DNA from: Methylophilaceae bacterium
GTDB lineage: Bacteria > Pseudomonadota > Gammaproteobacteria > Burkholderiales > Methylophilaceae
DNA length: 64,000 nucleotides
Assembly (NCBI GenBank): GCA_028244835.1
Contig: JAOKBJ010000004.1
Location: forward strand, 62,001-126,000
Direction: 5' to 3'
A program made the translations under genes and the position numbers. Each line of letters starts with the position of its first letter. Positions within the stretch are counted from its first letter, which is position 1. Below, one piece after another: positions 9,592 to 18,336 of the stretch. Under the pieces are notes generated by a model. That model made no database searches and had not been told where the DNA came from. It saw only the letters and a program-made list of their open reading frames with translations.

Positions 9592-10850
9592 ATAATGTCA
9601 TACCACCAATATTGAAAAATAAAAAAGATCAAAGCAATCAAATTGCCGCACTTGATATAGGAACATCAAAAGTTGTTGTAATTGTAGCTGAGTTAGAAGA
9701 TGACGGTGTGTTAAAAATTATTGGTAAAGGTCAGCATGTTTCAAAAGGATTAAAAAAAGGTGTTGTTATTAATATTGAAAATACAAAGCAGGCAATCCAG
9801 AGGGCTGTTGAAGAAGCAGAATTAATGGCGAATTGTAAAATAAGTGAGGTTTATACTGGAATTGCTGGAAGCCATATCAAAAGCATAAACTCTCACGGCA
9901 TGGTAAAAATTAAAGATGACGAAGTCACACAAATGGATGTTGATCAAGTTCGAGAAACTGCTGAAGCTGTTAATCTCTCAACGGATCAAGAAGTTTTGCA
10001 TGTTATAGATCAAGAATATATTGTCGATGACCAACAAGATATTAAAGAGCCTTTAGAGATGAGCGGGAAGCTCCTTAATGTCAAGGTGCATATTATTTCT
10101 GGTTCAATTGCTGCACGTCAGAATATTATTAAATGTATTAAGCAGTGCGGGTTAGAGGTAATTGATTTAGTTTTTCAGCCATTAGCATCAAGTGAAGCTG
10201 TTTTAACTCAAGATGAAAAAGAATTAGGAGTCTGTCTTGTAGATATTGGGGGAGGTACTACAGATATTGCTTTAATTAAGAATGGTGCATTCCAACATAC
10301 TGCAGTTATTCCAATTGCTGGAGATCAAGTAACAAACGATATTGCTGTTGCTTTTCGAACTTCAACTCAATCTGCAGGAGATATTAAAGAAACGTATGGA
10401 TCAGCGATGCCTAGCTTGTGTTCTACCCATGATATTATTGAAATACCCCTTGTTGATGGACAATCCCCCAAAAAGATTACGACTCAAGCTTTAGCTCAAG
10501 TTATTGAGCCAAGAATTGAAGAGCTTTTTGAAAAAGTCCAAAATGAAATAACTAGAAGTAAAATGAGTAGTACCATTGCATCTGGCATAGTTATTACTGG
10601 TGGCTCTTCAATGTTAAATGGAATAGTTGAGTTAGGGGAGAAAATATTTGGTATGCCTGTTAGAATCGGAATACCTAGAAATATTGATGGACTTTTACAG
10701 GTTGTAGAAAATCCAAGATATTCTACTGGTGTAGGATTGTTAATTATGGGCAAGAATGACGTACAAAGAAATATAGATAAATTAGGAAAAAGAAACTCAA
10801 TTAGTCATATTTTAAAAAGAGCAAAAATGTGGTTTCAAGGAAACTTTTAA
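9588..10850 (+). CDS. ftsA: Cell division protein FtsA (actin-like membrane tether for FtsZ)
   Basis: Actin-fold ATPase that anchors FtsZ to the membrane. It has 420 residues. The phosphate-1 motif is AALDIGTSKVVVIVAE (about 20-35), the second phosphate motif is VDIGGGTTDIALI, and ITGGSSMLNG is the adenosine loop. The basic, amphipathic C-terminus (ILKRAKMWFQGNF) fits the membrane-targeting helix. It overlaps ftsQ and lies 18 nt before ftsZ. Confidence 0.97.
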   Translation: MNNVIPPILKNKKDQSNQIAALDIGTSKVVVIVAELEDDGVLKIIGKGQHVSKGLKKGVVINIENTKQAIQRAVEEAELMANCKISEVYTGIAGSHIKSINSHGMVKIKDDEVTQMDVDQVRETAEAVNLSTDQEVLHVIDQEYIVDDQQDIKEPLEMSGKLLNVKVHIISGSIAARQNIIKCIKQCGLEVIDLVFQPLASSEAVLTQDEKELGVCLVDIGGGTTDIALIKNGAFQHTAVIPIAGDQVTNDIAVAFRTSTQSAGDIKETYGSAMPSLCSTHDIIEIPLVDGQSPKKITTQALAQVIEPRIEELFEKVQNEITRSKMSSTIASGIVITGGSSMLNGIVELGEKIFGMPVRIGIPRNIDGLLQVVENPRYSTGVGLLIMGKNDVQRNIDKLGKRNSISHILKRAKMWFQGNF

Positions 10851-10868
10851 TACGATATGGGGTAATTT

Positions 10869-12077
10869 ATGTTTGAAGTCGTAGAAGGAAAAAAGCAAAA
10901 AGCCATTATTAAGGTTATGGGTGTAGGCGGTTGTGGAGGAAATGCTGTGGACTATATGATTGAAAAGAATGTCATGGGTGTCGAGTTTATCTGTACAAAT
11001 ACTGACCTTCAATCGCTAAAGAAAAGCCAAGCAAATACTATTGTTCAGATTGGAGAGATATTAACTCAAGGCCTTGGAGCTGGTGCTCGACCAGATAAAG
11101 GAAAACAGGCTGCCTTAGATGACAAAGATAAAATAATCGATGCTCTTGATGGGGCAGATATGCTATTTATTGCTGCTGGAATGGGAGGGGGAACTGGGAC
11201 AGGTGCAACCCCTGTTATTGCTCAAATTGCTAAGGAGTTAGGAATTTTGACTGTTGCTGTTGTAACAAAACCTTTCAATTTTGAAGGTAGAAGAGTTCAA
11301 GTTGCCAACGATGGAATTGATGAGCTTGTAAATCATGTTGACTCACTTATAACGATACCAAATGAAAAATTAATGGGGGTTTTAGGCTCAGATGTAACTT
11401 TTGTAGACGCATTTGGAGCTGCAAATGATGTTTTATATAGTGCAGTATCAGGTATTGTTGAAATTATAAATAACCCAGGATTAATCAATGTAGATTTTGC
11501 AGATGTTAAGACGGTTATGAGCGAGATGGGTATGGCAATGATTGGCTCAGGGACTGCAGAGGGTTCAGATAGGGCAACTATTGCTACAAAACAGGTTGTT
11601 GCATGCCCTCTATTAGAGGATGTTAATCTGAATAATGCAAAAGGAATACTAGTAAATATTTCTGCAAGTAGTGATTTTAAAATGAAAGAATACCATGAGG
11701 TAATGAATATTATTAAACCACATGCTACAGAAAATGCACATGTAATTGTTGGAAATGTAATAGATGATGCAATGGGTAATCAGATTAGGGTTACTATGAT
11801 TGCAACTGGGCTAGCCTATTTAAAAGATGAGGAAAAATTAAATATTACAAATAATTTGGATCAAAATAATAGTGATGTTTTAAGGGAATTCATCTATAAA
11901 ACTGATGAAGAGGTAGCGGAGAATGAAAAAGAAACCCAAGAAATTCAAAAAGATAATGATGAATATAGTCCAAGCGTATTTGGATCTAATACATCTGATG
12001 AAGATAGTCTTGGTGATGTCGCAATTTCAGAAGAAGAGGAATACGATATCCCATCTTTTATGAGAAGAAAAAAATAA
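10869..12077 (+). CDS. ftsZ: Cell division GTPase FtsZ
   Basis: Tubulin-like GTPase forming the Z ring. It has 402 residues. The nucleotide site shows GVGGCGGNAV (18-27) and the tubulin signature GGGTGTG (106-112). The C-terminal linker from about 340 to 390 is acidic and variable, ending in the conserved tail DIPSFMRRKK, which binds FtsA. A G-rich stretch (atatgggg) upstream of ATG 10869 is the likely ribosome site. lpxC follows immediately. Confidence 0.98.
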   Translation: MFEVVEGKKQKAIIKVMGVGGCGGNAVDYMIEKNVMGVEFICTNTDLQSLKKSQANTIVQIGEILTQGLGAGARPDKGKQAALDDKDKIIDALDGADMLFIAAGMGGGTGTGATPVIAQIAKELGILTVAVVTKPFNFEGRRVQVANDGIDELVNHVDSLITIPNEKLMGVLGSDVTFVDAFGAANDVLYSAVSGIVEIINNPGLINVDFADVKTVMSEMGMAMIGSGTAEGSDRATIATKQVVACPLLEDVNLNNAKGILVNISASSDFKMKEYHEVMNIIKPHATENAHVIVGNVIDDAMGNQIRVTMIATGLAYLKDEEKLNITNNLDQNNSDVLREFIYKTDEEVAENEKETQEIQKDNDEYSPSVFGSNTSDEDSLGDVAISEEEEYDIPSFMRRKK

Positions 12078-13025
12078 ATGATTTTTCAGAGATCAATAAA
12101 GACTAAAGTAAGTGCAGTTGGGGTCGGCCTTCATTCAGGTAAAAAAGTTCGTATCGCATTAAACCCAGCCAAAGAAAATAGCGGGATAATATTTAAAAGG
12201 ATAGATCTTAAAGTCCCAATAGAAATAAAAGTTGAGGCAGAAGCTATAAAAGAAACTCGTCTATCATCAACAATTGGTAATGGTAAGTTTAAAATTTCTA
12301 CAGTTGAGCATCTAATGTCTGCTTTGTCTGCTTCAGGGATAGACAACATTCTAATCGAAGTTGATGGCTCTGAAATACCAATTATGGACGGAAGCTCGAT
12401 TTCATTTATATATTTGATAAAATCAGCAGTGGTCTATGAGCAATCAGAAATAAAAAAATTTGCTGTAATTAAAGATGTAATTCAGGTTAAAGATGGGGAA
12501 AAGTTTGCTAGATTTGAACCTTATAAAGGATTTCTGGTTGATTTTACAATTGATTTTCCACATCCAGCTTTCAAAGAAGAAAATAGTCGTGTTGAAATAG
12601 ATTTTTTTAAAGATTCATACGTAAATGATATTAGTAGAGCTAGAACATTTGGATTTATGCAGGAAGTAGAATATCTAAGATCGAATGGTTTGGCTAGGGG
12701 CGGATCACTAGATAACGCAATTGTTTTAGATGAGTATAAAATAATCAATGATGAAGGTTTAAGGTATTCAGATGAATTCGTTAGACATAAAATTTTAGAT
12801 GCAATCGGTGATTTATATATGATTGGTATGCCTATCATAGGTAAATTTACTGCTTATAAATCAGGACATGAGCTTAATAATAAATTACTAAGACTAATGC
12901 TAGAACAAAAAAATAAATGGACGATAGAGCACCTAGATCTTCATAATGAGAAAACTGCAATCTTAGCAAGTGATTATCTTAAAGAGAAAACTGGCCGTGA
13001 AAATATTGATTTAGAAGTTACATAA
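12078..13025 (+). CDS. lpxC: UDP-3-O-acyl-GlcNAc deacetylase
   Basis: Zinc deacetylase, the committed step of lipid A synthesis, so the cell has a Gram-negative outer membrane. It has 315 residues. Zinc and catalytic motifs are TVEHLMSAL (E77, H78), HKILDAIGDLYMIG (zinc His and Asp) and the late SGHELNN histidine. It starts directly after the ftsZ stop, the usual gammaproteobacterial end of the dcw cluster. Its stop overlaps the next small gene by one base. Confidence 0.97.
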   Translation: MIFQRSIKTKVSAVGVGLHSGKKVRIALNPAKENSGIIFKRIDLKVPIEIKVEAEAIKETRLSSTIGNGKFKISTVEHLMSALSASGIDNILIEVDGSEIPIMDGSSISFIYLIKSAVVYEQSEIKKFAVIKDVIQVKDGEKFARFEPYKGFLVDFTIDFPHPAFKEENSRVEIDFFKDSYVNDISRARTFGFMQEVEYLRSNGLARGGSLDNAIVLDEYKIINDEGLRYSDEFVRHKILDAIGDLYMIGMPIIGKFTAYKSGHELNNKLLRLMLEQKNKWTIEHLDLHNEKTAILASDYLKEKTGRENIDLEVT

Positions 13026-13207
13026 TGATATTTATTAAATTAAGTATATTTATTTTATGTATATTTTTAGTTGTAATCATTGCTTGCTACCTTATAACTA
13101 AAAATAAAAAATATATATCTATAGCAAAAGCTACAATTAATTATTTATTTACTATTTTAATAATAATTGCAATAATTTATTTTTCTTTAAGATATTTTCG
13201 TTTATAG
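13025..13207 (+). CDS. Small two-helix membrane protein, unknown function
   Basis: A 60-residue protein with two hydrophobic segments (about 4-24 and 40-56) separated by a basic loop KNKKYISIAK. I do not recognise a family. The ATG shares its first base with the lpxC stop and the next gene follows after 5 nt, the tight spacing used throughout this cluster, which favours a real gene. It may be a membrane partner of the NDUFA9-like protein downstream, but that is only position-based inference. Confidence 0.6.
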   Translation: MIFIKLSIFILCIFLVVIIACYLITKNKKYISIAKATINYLFTILIIIAIIYFSLRYFRL

Positions 13208-13212
13208 AAGTA

Positions 13213-14088
13213 ATGAAGGTAATTTCTATATTTGGTGGGACTGGATTTATTGGAATTGAGCTAATAAATGAATTAGTTAAACTTCCTTTTGAAATTCGAT
13301 TATTTTCTCGAAATATAAAAAAATTAGGTGAATTAGGATGTCATCCTAGTCTAATATTAGTTGAATATTCTAATAAAACTAACTTATCAAATGATCTTAA
13401 AGGGTCGGATGTGATAATTAATCTAGTTGGAATACTTCATGAATCTAGGAGAATTAAATTTTCTATGGTGCATGAAGATTATATTTCTATGTTAATCGAT
13501 TCTGCGCTAAAACTAAAAATAAAAAGATTTATTCACTTAAGTGCATTAGGTGTAAATAAAGAACTATCGAGTAATTACTTAAATTCGAAATATAAATCAG
13601 AGATCATTTTAAAAGAAAAATTCAAAAGATATGATTGGACAATTTTTAGACCTTCAATTGTATTTGGTCCTGAAGATAAATTTATTAATTTATTTAAGAA
13701 GATGGTTAGATTTTTACCTGTAATATTTTTAGTATCCCCAAAATCTGAATTTCAACCAATTCATGTGGGAGATCTGGTTGATATAATAATAAAAAGTCTT
13801 GGCGATAAAAAAACTTACAAGCAGGTTTTTAATATAGGAGGCCCTAGAAAATTTACTTTTTATGAGATTATTAAGTTAATAACTAAATGTGAAAAAAAGA
13901 GAAACATCATTATTGGTTTAAATAAAAGCATGTCATATTTATTTGTTAGATTTTTACAGCTATCGCCAGTAAAATTAATTACAACAGATAATTTAAGATC
14001 AATGGAGACTAGTAATACAGTAAAATCTAATGATGCTTATAAATTTAAGCAATCCCTAAAAGAATTAAGTACATATTTAAATAACTAA
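13213..14088 (+). CDS. NAD(P)-binding epimerase-like protein, complex I NDUFA9 type
   Basis: Atypical short-chain dehydrogenase of 291 residues. The N-terminal dinucleotide motif FGGTGFIG (8-15), VINLVGIL, HLSALGV, YLNSKYKSE and FRPSIVFGPED match the family that includes the mitochondrial complex I subunit NDUFA9 and related bacterial proteins. The YxxxK pair (NSKYKSE region) is altered, so classical SDR catalysis is doubtful. It lies between the small membrane protein and cca. The substrate is unknown. Confidence 0.8.
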   Translation: MKVISIFGGTGFIGIELINELVKLPFEIRLFSRNIKKLGELGCHPSLILVEYSNKTNLSNDLKGSDVIINLVGILHESRRIKFSMVHEDYISMLIDSALKLKIKRFIHLSALGVNKELSSNYLNSKYKSEIILKEKFKRYDWTIFRPSIVFGPEDKFINLFKKMVRFLPVIFLVSPKSEFQPIHVGDLVDIIIKSLGDKKTYKQVFNIGGPRKFTFYEIIKLITKCEKKRNIIIGLNKSMSYLFVRFLQLSPVKLITTDNLRSMETSNTVKSNDAYKFKQSLKELSTYLNN

Positions 14089-14099
14089 AAAAATAATAT

Positions 14100-15260
14100 A
14101 TGAAAATCTATCTAGTTGGAGGTGCTGTTAGGGACAAAATATTAGGGATTCCAATAAAAGATCGGGATTATCTAGTTGTGGGAAGCACTCCTAAAGAAAT
14201 GGTTGGGTTGGGATATAAGCCTATTGGCAAAGATTTCCCTGTTTTTATACATCCTAAAACCCAAGAAGAATACGCACTTGCAAGAACAGAGAGGAAAGTC
14301 GGTAAGGGGTACCATGGATTTAAATTTTATACATCACCTGAAGTAACTCTTGAGGAAGACCTGAGAAGAAGAGACATTACGATAAATGCAATAGCCGAAG
14401 ATCAGAATGGAAATATCTATGATCCATTCAATGGTAAAGATGATATTAAAAATAAAATTATTCGACATGTTAGCGATGCTTTTATCGAAGATCCTTTGAG
14501 GGTTCTTAGGGTAGCTAGATTTACAGCATTAGATGTTAAATTTAGAATTCATCCAGAAACATTAAAATTAATGAGTACGATGGTATTAACTGGTGAGCTT
14601 AAGTCTCTATCAGTTGAGCGAGTAGTGGCAGAGATTACAAAAGGTTTACAAGGAAAAAATCCAGAAATTATGCTTGATTGTCTTTGCAATTGTGGCGCTT
14701 TGAATGAAGTTCTTCTGGACCTTCCCCATGGAGCTCCATCTTTTTCTGAAGACTTTGTTAGATTAGGCTTAGCCATGAAGCAATCGACAAAATCCTTGGA
14801 GGCTGAATCTAAATTAATTATGTTACTACTGGCATCATACTTTGGTAAACATTATTTACCTGAGACTCATAAAATATGGATAGAGAAACAAAAATTTTTA
14901 TTAAAAGCCTTAAAAATATCGAGTCTGTCAGTTAAGATATTTTGGAATATTATTGATGAAGAGCTAAATCTTAAAAATTTTTCAACATTAACAGCAGAGG
15001 AAAAATTAGATTGTTTATATAGACTTGATTTCTTTAGACGTCCAAATATTATTTCTGAGATTTTGAATATAATCACGGTACTTTATAAAGCATTTGAAAT
15101 AGAGGCTCAAAAATTTGATAATCTTAATAAACTCTTAATTCTTTTTCTTAGTGAAATAAACCAATTAAAAAGTGAGATAGATCCATCAAAATCGGGGGAT
15201 GAAATTAAAGAATTTGTTTATCAGGAGAGACTTTTTGCTATTAAAAAAATTAGTCAGTAA
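14100..15260 (+). CDS. cca: CCA tRNA nucleotidyltransferase (no evident HD domain)
   Basis: Adds or repairs the 3' CCA of tRNAs. It has 386 residues. The class II nucleotidyltransferase head shows GGAVRDKILG (7-16), the metal aspartates in KDRDYLVVG (21 and 23), RRDITINAIAED near 110, and DPLRVLRVARF. The C-terminal third has no visible HD metal-phosphohydrolase motif, unlike the 412-residue multifunctional E. coli protein. The 3' end overlaps the oppositely oriented HAD gene by 11 nt. Confidence 0.94.
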   Translation: MKIYLVGGAVRDKILGIPIKDRDYLVVGSTPKEMVGLGYKPIGKDFPVFIHPKTQEEYALARTERKVGKGYHGFKFYTSPEVTLEEDLRRRDITINAIAEDQNGNIYDPFNGKDDIKNKIIRHVSDAFIEDPLRVLRVARFTALDVKFRIHPETLKLMSTMVLTGELKSLSVERVVAEITKGLQGKNPEIMLDCLCNCGALNEVLLDLPHGAPSFSEDFVRLGLAMKQSTKSLEAESKLIMLLLASYFGKHYLPETHKIWIEKQKFLLKALKISSLSVKIFWNIIDEELNLKNFSTLTAEEKLDCLYRLDFFRRPNIISEILNIITVLYKAFEIEAQKFDNLNKLLILFLSEINQLKSEIDPSKSGDEIKEFVYQERLFAIKKISQ

Positions 15261-15867
15261 TTAAATTTTTTAATTTAGATATTTTTTTATCAATATATGG
15301 AGGGTTTTCTCTTTCGTTAGTTAGCCATATAGTAGATAGTCCGAATTGATTGGCTGTTTCAAGATTCTCTTTTACATCATCCACAAAGTATCCTTTTTTA
15401 ATTTTATATTTATTAACAAAAAATTTCATTGAAATTTTACTTGGTTTTGCTAAAAAATTACCATCTTCAATACTAAAAATTTCATCAAAATAATCTTCAA
15501 TTTTACATATCTTAAGTACTTTATCTGTATAAACTCTGGGTGCATTTGTATAAAGTATCTTCTGTCCATTTATTGAAGATAATACCTTGATTAGATCTTC
15601 CATAGGATGAACTAACCCTTCAAAATTTTTAAGTGCATGTGTTTTTTCTAAGAATTCTATTGGGTCTATATTGTGATGCTTTATTAACCCTTCAAGTGTG
15701 GCGCCGTACTTTTTCCAATATTTTTGCCTCAATTTATCTGCTTCTGTATAGTTTATTTTTACTGCTGTACTGATGTATTGATTAATTTTTTTATTAATTA
15801 TGGGAAATATTTTTTTCTTTGCATCATGTAATGTATTATCGAGATCAAAAATCCAAGTAGGTTCCAA
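15250..15867 (-). CDS. HAD-family hydrolase, pyrimidine 5'-nucleotidase type
   Basis: Haloacid-dehalogenase phosphatase of 205 residues. Motif I is IFDLDNTLHD with nucleophile D8 and acid D10. Motif II is ILYTNA, and motif III/IV is KGYFVDDVKENLETA. The long cap after motif I (ARKK-rich, then RQKYWKKYGATLEGL) matches the SDT1/pyrimidine 5'-nucleotidase group, often found next to argB in proteobacteria. It starts one base after the argB stop, so it is the last gene of the argA-argB operon. The substrate is inferred. Confidence 0.85.
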   Translation of the reverse strand: MEPTWIFDLDNTLHDAKKKIFPIINKKINQYISTAVKINYTEADKLRQKYWKKYGATLEGLIKHHNIDPIEFLEKTHALKNFEGLVHPMEDLIKVLSSINGQKILYTNAPRVYTDKVLKICKIEDYFDEIFSIEDGNFLAKPSKISMKFFVNKYKIKKGYFVDDVKENLETANQFGLSTIWLTNERENPPYIDKKISKLKNLITD

Positions 15868-15868
15868 A

Positions 15869-16726
15869 TTATTGATCCTTGATTAACGTTCCTACACCTT
15901 GATCTGTCAATATTTCTAGTAATAATGCATGTTCAACTCTACCATCGATAATATGTACCGCATTAACTTTATGCTTAGCAGCATGAACTGCAGAGTTTAT
16001 TTTAGGCAACATACCTTCAGATATGGTTCCATCATCTATTAGTCTTTTAATTTCTTTTGGAATTAGCCCTGTAATTAGATTTTTTTTTCTATCTAAAACA
16101 CCTTTTGTATTTGTCATTAGAACTAGTTTTTCTGCTTTTAAAACCTCTGAAAATTTTGAAGCCACAACGTCTGCATTTATGTTGTAAATTTTGTTGTCAT
16201 TTCCAATCCCAATTGAAGTAATTATTGGAATGACTGCTTCATCTGTAAGATTTTTCATGAATGATGTATCGACACTTACTATTTCTCCTACATAGCCAAG
16301 ATCTACTGCCCTTTGTTTTACTTGTATTTTTTTAGCTTTAATAATTCCTTTATTATCTTTACTAATATAGCTCTTTGCATCACCCCCATTCTCTCTGATC
16401 AGTGCGACTATTTGTTTATTAATATCATTTAAAACACTTGATACTATTCTCATAGTTTCTTGGTCAGTCACCCTGATTCCTTGCTCAAATACACTCTTTT
16501 TACCTGCTTTATTCAACGACTCATTTATTTGCGGACCGCCACCATGAATGATTACTGGGTTCATACCAACTAATTTAAGAAGAACAACATCTTTAGCGAA
16601 TGAGCTTTTTAGTTTCTTATCGACCATAGCATTCCCACCAAATTTAATAACAATTGTTTTACCAAAAAACTGCTTAATATAAGGAAGTGCTTCGCTGAGA
16701 ATCTTTGATTTTTCGTTTGGAGTCAT
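15869..16726 (-). CDS. argB: Acetylglutamate kinase, predicted arginine-sensitive
   Basis: Second step of arginine synthesis: phosphorylates N-acetyl-L-glutamate with ATP. It has 285 residues. It shows [10 protein letters not shown] with catalytic K28, HGGGPQIN (61-68), NADVVASKF, and [10 protein letters not shown]. The N-terminal helix [15 protein letters not shown] is the extension that builds the hexamer in arginine-inhibited enzymes, so feedback by arginine is likely. Three bases separate it from the upstream synthase gene. Confidence 0.96.
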   Translation of the reverse strand: MTPNEKSKILSEALPYIKQFFGKTIVIKFGGNAMVDKKLKSSFAKDVVLLKLVGMNPVIIHGGGPQINESLNKAGKKSVFEQGIRVTDQETMRIVSSVLNDINKQIVALIRENGGDAKSYISKDNKGIIKAKKIQVKQRAVDLGYVGEIVSVDTSFMKNLTDEAVIPIITSIGIGNDNKIYNINADVVASKFSEVLKAEKLVLMTNTKGVLDRKKNLITGLIPKEIKRLIDDGTISEGMLPKINSAVHAAKHKVNAVHIIDGRVEHALLLEILTDQGVGTLIKDQ

Positions 16727-16729
16727 TTT

Positions 16730-18268
16730 TTATAACCTTTTGGTAAAGTATTTTGAGTTTCGTTCTGAAGTATAAGTTTTTTTTCTTTTGTCAGGCATAA
16801 TTTCTTTGTCTGCAATTGAGAAGTTATTCTCAATAAACCAATGTTCTGATTGAGTAGTAAGTATGAATAAGTTCTTTATATTTCTATTTAATGCAGTTTG
16901 CTCGCAAAATTCTAATAATTTTTTTCCATAGCCAAGATTTTGATATTTTTCATGAATAGCGAAGCATGCTACTTCTATTATCTCATCGTATTGATGTAAA
17001 GAGACCGTGCCAATTATATTATGGTCATGCTCAATAACATAAAATGAATCAATATCTTTACCAATGTTTTTATTTGCCCTTTCAATTAGAATACCTTCTT
17101 TTTCTAATGGCTCTATGATATTTATAATCTGGCTGATATCTTTTATTGTTGCTGGCCTAATGCTTTGAAGCGAATGTTCTGTTAAAACTGTGCCAGATCC
17201 TTTGTCTGTAAATATTTCCTCTATTACTGATCCATTAATATTTCTATTTATTAAGTGTACTTTTTCAATATTATTTTTTATAGCATACAAGCTACTTTTA
17301 AGGATATTAAAATCATGATAAGAAATAAAAGGTGCATTCTTTGGGTCTTCAATACTTTTAATTAGTTGCTTGGCCTTTGAAATAGTTAATTCTGGTATTA
17401 ATTCACCACGTATATTTAAAATACCATTAGCATTAATATAATAAATTAATTTTTCAGCTTTTATGGCTTGTGCAATATGCGCAGCAGTTTGCTCATAAGA
17501 TAAATTAAATATATCCCCAACTGGTGAATAGCCCAAGGGTGAGATTATCACAATTTCTTTATTGCTTAATTTATCAGTTATTGCATTTATATCTATTTTT
17601 CTAATCTGCCCTGTTAACTCCATATCTACTCCGTCAATTATCCCTAATGGCTTTGCAGTAATAAAGTTTCCACTAGAGACCTTAATACTGCTCCCTAACA
17701 TTGGCGAATCTAAAATTCCTGAAGAAAAAATAGCTTCAATATTTGTTTTAAGTGCCCCATTTACTTCAATTATATCGTTTAGCATTTCTTTTTTTGTTAC
17801 TCTTATATTTCTAATTAATTGAGTCTTTATTGTTTCCCCCTTTAATTTATTGTCTATTTGTGGCCTTATTCCATGAACCAAAATAATATTTATGTTCATT
17901 GAGTGCAGTAAATTAATATCATAAGCAATAGATTTAAATTGTTTATCATTAATTACCTCCCCTCCAATAGCAATAACAAAAGTTTTATTATTAAACTGGT
18001 TAATAAACTTTGCGGATAGCCTAAAATTTTCAACGAAATTTTTGGTATTGTTAGTTAAATTGTTTTTGGGAAGATTTTTATCAAAAAATACCAACGGAGA
18101 GACATTTAAAGTTAAAGATAATTTTTCAAGGAGATTGAAGCTTAAATTTAATTCACCCCTCTCTAGTCTAGATAAATTGCCAGGATCTAAATTTATACAT
18201 TTTGCTAAATTAGTAAGCGTTATATTCTGTTTTTTGCGCAATTTTCGTAAAATTTGACCTGGACTCAT
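16730..18268 (-). CDS. argA: N-acetylglutamate synthase with fused N-terminal XRE helix-turn-helix
   Basis: Makes N-acetylglutamate from acetyl-CoA and glutamate, the entry to arginine synthesis. It has 512 residues against about 443 for E. coli ArgA. Residues 1-65 form an XRE/Cro-type HTH (KLRKKQNITLTNLAKCINL, then NLSRLERGEL). Residues 95-362 are the amino-acid-kinase fold with GGEVIN and VHGIRPQID. Residues 370-512 are a GNAT domain with the acetyl-CoA loop YQNLGYGKK (442-450). HTH and enzyme are one open frame with no internal stop. An internal ATG start that omits the HTH is not obvious. It heads the argA-argB-HAD operon. The HTH suggests DNA binding and autoregulation, which is inference. 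Confidence 0.88.
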   Translation of the reverse strand: MSPGQILRKLRKKQNITLTNLAKCINLDPGNLSRLERGELNLSFNLLEKLSLTLNVSPLVFFDKNLPKNNLTNNTKNFVENFRLSAKFINQFNNKTFVIAIGGEVINDKQFKSIAYDINLLHSMNINIILVHGIRPQIDNKLKGETIKTQLIRNIRVTKKEMLNDIIEVNGALKTNIEAIFSSGILDSPMLGSSIKVSSGNFITAKPLGIIDGVDMELTGQIRKIDINAITDKLSNKEIVIISPLGYSPVGDIFNLSYEQTAAHIAQAIKAEKLIYYINANGILNIRGELIPELTISKAKQLIKSIEDPKNAPFISYHDFNILKSSLYAIKNNIEKVHLINRNINGSVIEEIFTDKGSGTVLTEHSLQSIRPATIKDISQIINIIEPLEKEGILIERANKNIGKDIDSFYVIEHDHNIIGTVSLHQYDEIIEVACFAIHEKYQNLGYGKKLLEFCEQTALNRNIKNLFILTTQSEHWFIENNFSIADKEIMPDKRKKTYTSERNSKYFTKRL

Positions 18269-18289
18269 AATGTAAAAAATACATATTTT

Positions 18290-18310
18290 TAATTAATAAT
18301 ATGTTAATTA
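18290..18310. promoter_or_regulatory. Perfect 7-7-7 palindrome, candidate argA operator
   Basis: TAATTAA, a 7-base spacer, then TTAATTA: exact inverted arms. It lies between the predicted -10 box and the argA start and overlaps the -10 by four bases, where a repressor would block RNA polymerase. The adjacent gene encodes an HTH domain, so autoregulation is a natural guess. The arms are pure A/T in an A/T-rich spacer, so chance is possible. Confidence 0.4.
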
Positions 18311-18336
18311 TAAGCTAAATAATGTAATTTATACAA
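18307..18336 (-). promoter_or_regulatory. Putative sigma70 promoter of the argA operon
   Basis: On the minus strand, TTGTAT (18336-18331) and a perfect TATAAT (18312-18307) are separated by 18 bases. The start of transcription would be near 18300, about 30 bases before the argA ATG. The -35 box lies inside the end of rsmE, so the arginine operon can be expressed independently of rsmE. Confidence 0.5.

Noticed and set aside
12521-12838. 105-codon open frame antisense to lpxC
   Set aside because: Shadow of a conserved enzyme; serine/leucine-rich composition typical of antisense frames in A/T-rich DNA.
17562-17822. Plus-strand open frame inside argA
   Set aside because: Antisense to the conserved kinase fold; no start signal and no family resemblance.
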